This document shows positions 62,875 to 64,000 of a stretch of DNA of 64,000 nt, one piece after another. The position numbers and the translations under genes were made by a program. The notes under the pieces were generated by a model. That model searched no databases and was not told where the DNA came from. It worked only from the letters and a program-made list of their open reading frames with translations. Source of the DNA: an uncultured Aquimarina sp. (lineage in GTDB: Bacteria; Bacteroidota; Bacteroidia; Flavobacteriales; Flavobacteriaceae); NCBI GenBank assembly GCA_947503835.1, contig CANNFM010000025.1, positions 1-64,000 of the forward strand. The letters are read 5' to 3'. Position 1 is the stretch's first letter, and every line of letters begins with the position of its first letter.

Positions 62875-63639
62875 TTATTGTTTCTTGAGAATCATACCAG
62901 CATGGTAAAGAATACCATCTTTAAATTCTCCATCTGCAACAAAGCCGGTATCATCTTTATAATCAATATGATTGCCAGTTATTTTGTAGCTTCCTTGGTA
63001 TGCACTTTGGCGATTAGCTCGTGCTTCATCATATCGGTTATTAGGTAAGAGTTCGTGGCGTATATAACCATTTTCTGTAACCCACATGCCGATGTATTCT
63101 TTAGTTTCTTCTACTGTTTTGTTGCTGTTCATAGTTTTCAGTTTATTTAATTCATAAGTGTCTAAAAATGCCATGACTTCAATGATGCTATCCTGTCGCA
63201 TTTTCATCATCCAAGCGTAATTATTTTTGTAGGTATTACCTTGGTTTGTTTGGGTTTTGCCTTTCCAATTCAACCATACAATATCATCTTCGGCCGTTAT
63301 GCTAATCAATTCTGGTTTTATTGAACTTTTGAGCATTTGAGTAATGGGAATGACTGCATTTTTTATAAAGTCTTCCTTTCCTTGATAGCTGCCACTGTAA
63401 GGTGCTCCTCCCGTGACAGTCCATATCACTTGCTGCTGAAGAAGATCAAAAATGCTTCCTTGATTTTTGCTCCATTCTTCGAATTTCATGAGCACGGTCT
63501 TTTTATTGCGCTCTGCTATTTTATCTACTATTTTTCTGTCTTGCCTTATACAAGAAAACAGGTTCGTTATCAAAATGAAAAGGCCTAGGAAAAGAACGGA
63601 AACATTGAATTTCCGTTCTTGATATTGATTATTCTGCAT
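62875..63639 (-). CDS. NTF2-like / Atu4866-domain fusion lipoprotein
   Basis: 254 residues with a signal anchor or lipobox (ITNLFSC, Cys30). Residues 45-165 form an NTF2/SnoaL-like domain (QQVIWTVTGGAPYSGSYQGKEDFIKNAVIPI on). Residues 180-254 (YIGMWVTENGYIRHELLPNN, then RYDEARANRQSAYQGSYKI, GNHIDYKDDTGFVADGEFKDG) match the small Atu4866 beta-barrel family, usually a stand-alone protein or linked to SDR/epimerase genes. Substrate unknown; a small-molecule isomerase or binder is plausible. It starts 31 bases after the SDR gene. Confidence 0.82.
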   Translation of the reverse strand: MQNNQYQERKFNVSVLFLGLFILITNLFSCIRQDRKIVDKIAERNKKTVLMKFEEWSKNQGSIFDLLQQQVIWTVTGGAPYSGSYQGKEDFIKNAVIPITQMLKSSIKPELISITAEDDIVWLNWKGKTQTNQGNTYKNNYAWMMKMRQDSIIEVMAFLDTYELNKLKTMNSNKTVEETKEYIGMWVTENGYIRHELLPNNRYDEARANRQSAYQGSYKITGNHIDYKDDTGFVADGEFKDGILYHAGMILKKQ

Positions 63640-63669
63640 TGGTGTTGATTTTTAGCAAGTGTGAATAAT

Positions 63670-64000
63670 TCATACAATTTCTGTTGACATTCCTAATTGC
63701 CCATTGCTTGCCATTTCGGCTTGAATTCTTTCGATCTTCACTCCAGCATGTTGATACGCATCCTTACCTAAAAATAGATGTACTAGAGGCGCCTCTTGCT
63801 CACTTACTTTGATAAGCACTTCTGCTGCTTTTTCAGGATCATTAGGTTGGTTACCATCAATTTGATTTAAATGAGCCTGTTCTGATTCTCTTGCAGACTC
63901 ATAAACTTTGATAGGATTAGCAGGAGTTTTTACTGAACCTTTTGAGAGGAAATTGGTTCGAAAGTATCCTGGATAGACCAAAGTCACATGTACGCCAAAC
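63670..64000 (-). CDS. Short-chain dehydrogenase (SDR), C-terminal part, cut by the window edge
   Basis: The frame stays open to the right edge. FGVHVTLVYPGYFRTNFL is the PGxxxT segment after the catalytic Tyr-x-x-x-Lys of classical SDRs, and the rest (DPEKAAEVLIKVSEQEAPLVHLFLGKDAYQHAGVKIERI) is a normal C-terminus of this family. The catalytic site and the Rossmann nucleotide motif lie outside the window. Probable first gene of a three-gene group with the NTF2/Atu4866 and DUF2652 genes. Confidence 0.88.
   Translation of the reverse strand, partial: FGVHVTLVYPGYFRTNFLSKGSVKTPANPIKVYESARESEQAHLNQIDGNQPNDPEKAAEVLIKVSEQEAPLVHLFLGKDAYQHAGVKIERIQAEMASNGQLGMSTEIV

Overview
The window is AT-rich DNA from a member of the Bacteroidota, almost certainly a marine Flavobacteriaceae (an Aquimarina-like genus fits, but the genus is inference). 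The signs are TTTG-N18/19-TAnnTTTG promoters upstream of ribosomal protein genes, DUF4199 proteins, the Bacteroidetes-type GlmU-like enzyme, a GldF-GldG gliding transporter, a type IX secretion (T9SS) sorting domain and many lipoproteins with a Cys lipobox. No rRNA, tRNA or CRISPR array was seen.

Layout. 1-9000: a leftward group (two DUF4199 membrane proteins, a GT2 glycosyltransferase, phosphohexomutase), then a small lipoprotein, rpmE2 (L31 type B), a repeat-rich gap, a GlmU-like nucleotidyltransferase and a peptide-type solute-binding lipoprotein. 9000-18400: mtaB, a GNAT-like protein, an alpha/beta hydrolase, a lytic transglycosylase, a half-size TauE, a thioredoxin-fold protein lacking one redox Cys, a TPR protein, rpmH (L34, only 52 codons) and carB. 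18400-31400: housekeeping and envelope genes, including a cytochrome c lipoprotein, thioesterase, class C beta-lactamase-like hydrolase, rmuC, an iron-type ABC ATPase with no canonical start codon, a fused GldF-GldG protein, an SAM hydrolase, phoH and purC. 31400-42400: a large BNR/VPS10 repeat protein, a LolA-like protein, DUF72, a DEAD-box helicase, a PAS histidine kinase with a single-domain response regulator, and a 479-residue protein of no recognised family.

42400-61350 is the main accessory region, a polysaccharide-degradation locus. It has a secreted multidomain GH16 enzyme with a T9SS sorting domain, seven formylglycine-type sulfatases, a GH2 beta-galactosidase and a clan GH-D (alpha-galactosidase-like) lipoprotein. 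Six of these genes (50245-61351) form one tightly packed operon. The two divergent intergenic regions share a 25-bp sequence (23/25 identical) with TCTCA-N9-TGAGA dyad symmetry, a good candidate for a common operator. The enzymes suggest a sulfated galactan-like glycan, probably algal. No SusC/SusD pair and no sulfatase-maturating enzyme lies in the window.

61500-64000 holds an orphan protein whose N-terminus resembles the leader of cargo proteins of extracellular contractile injection systems (eCIS), then a leftward group: a truncated SDR oxidoreductase, an NTF2-like/Atu4866 fusion lipoprotein and a DUF2652 cyclase-like protein.

Scattered through the window are three copies of a long imperfect palindromic intergenic element whose arms differ between copies yet stay complementary within each copy, and two short arrays with a 7-bp period.
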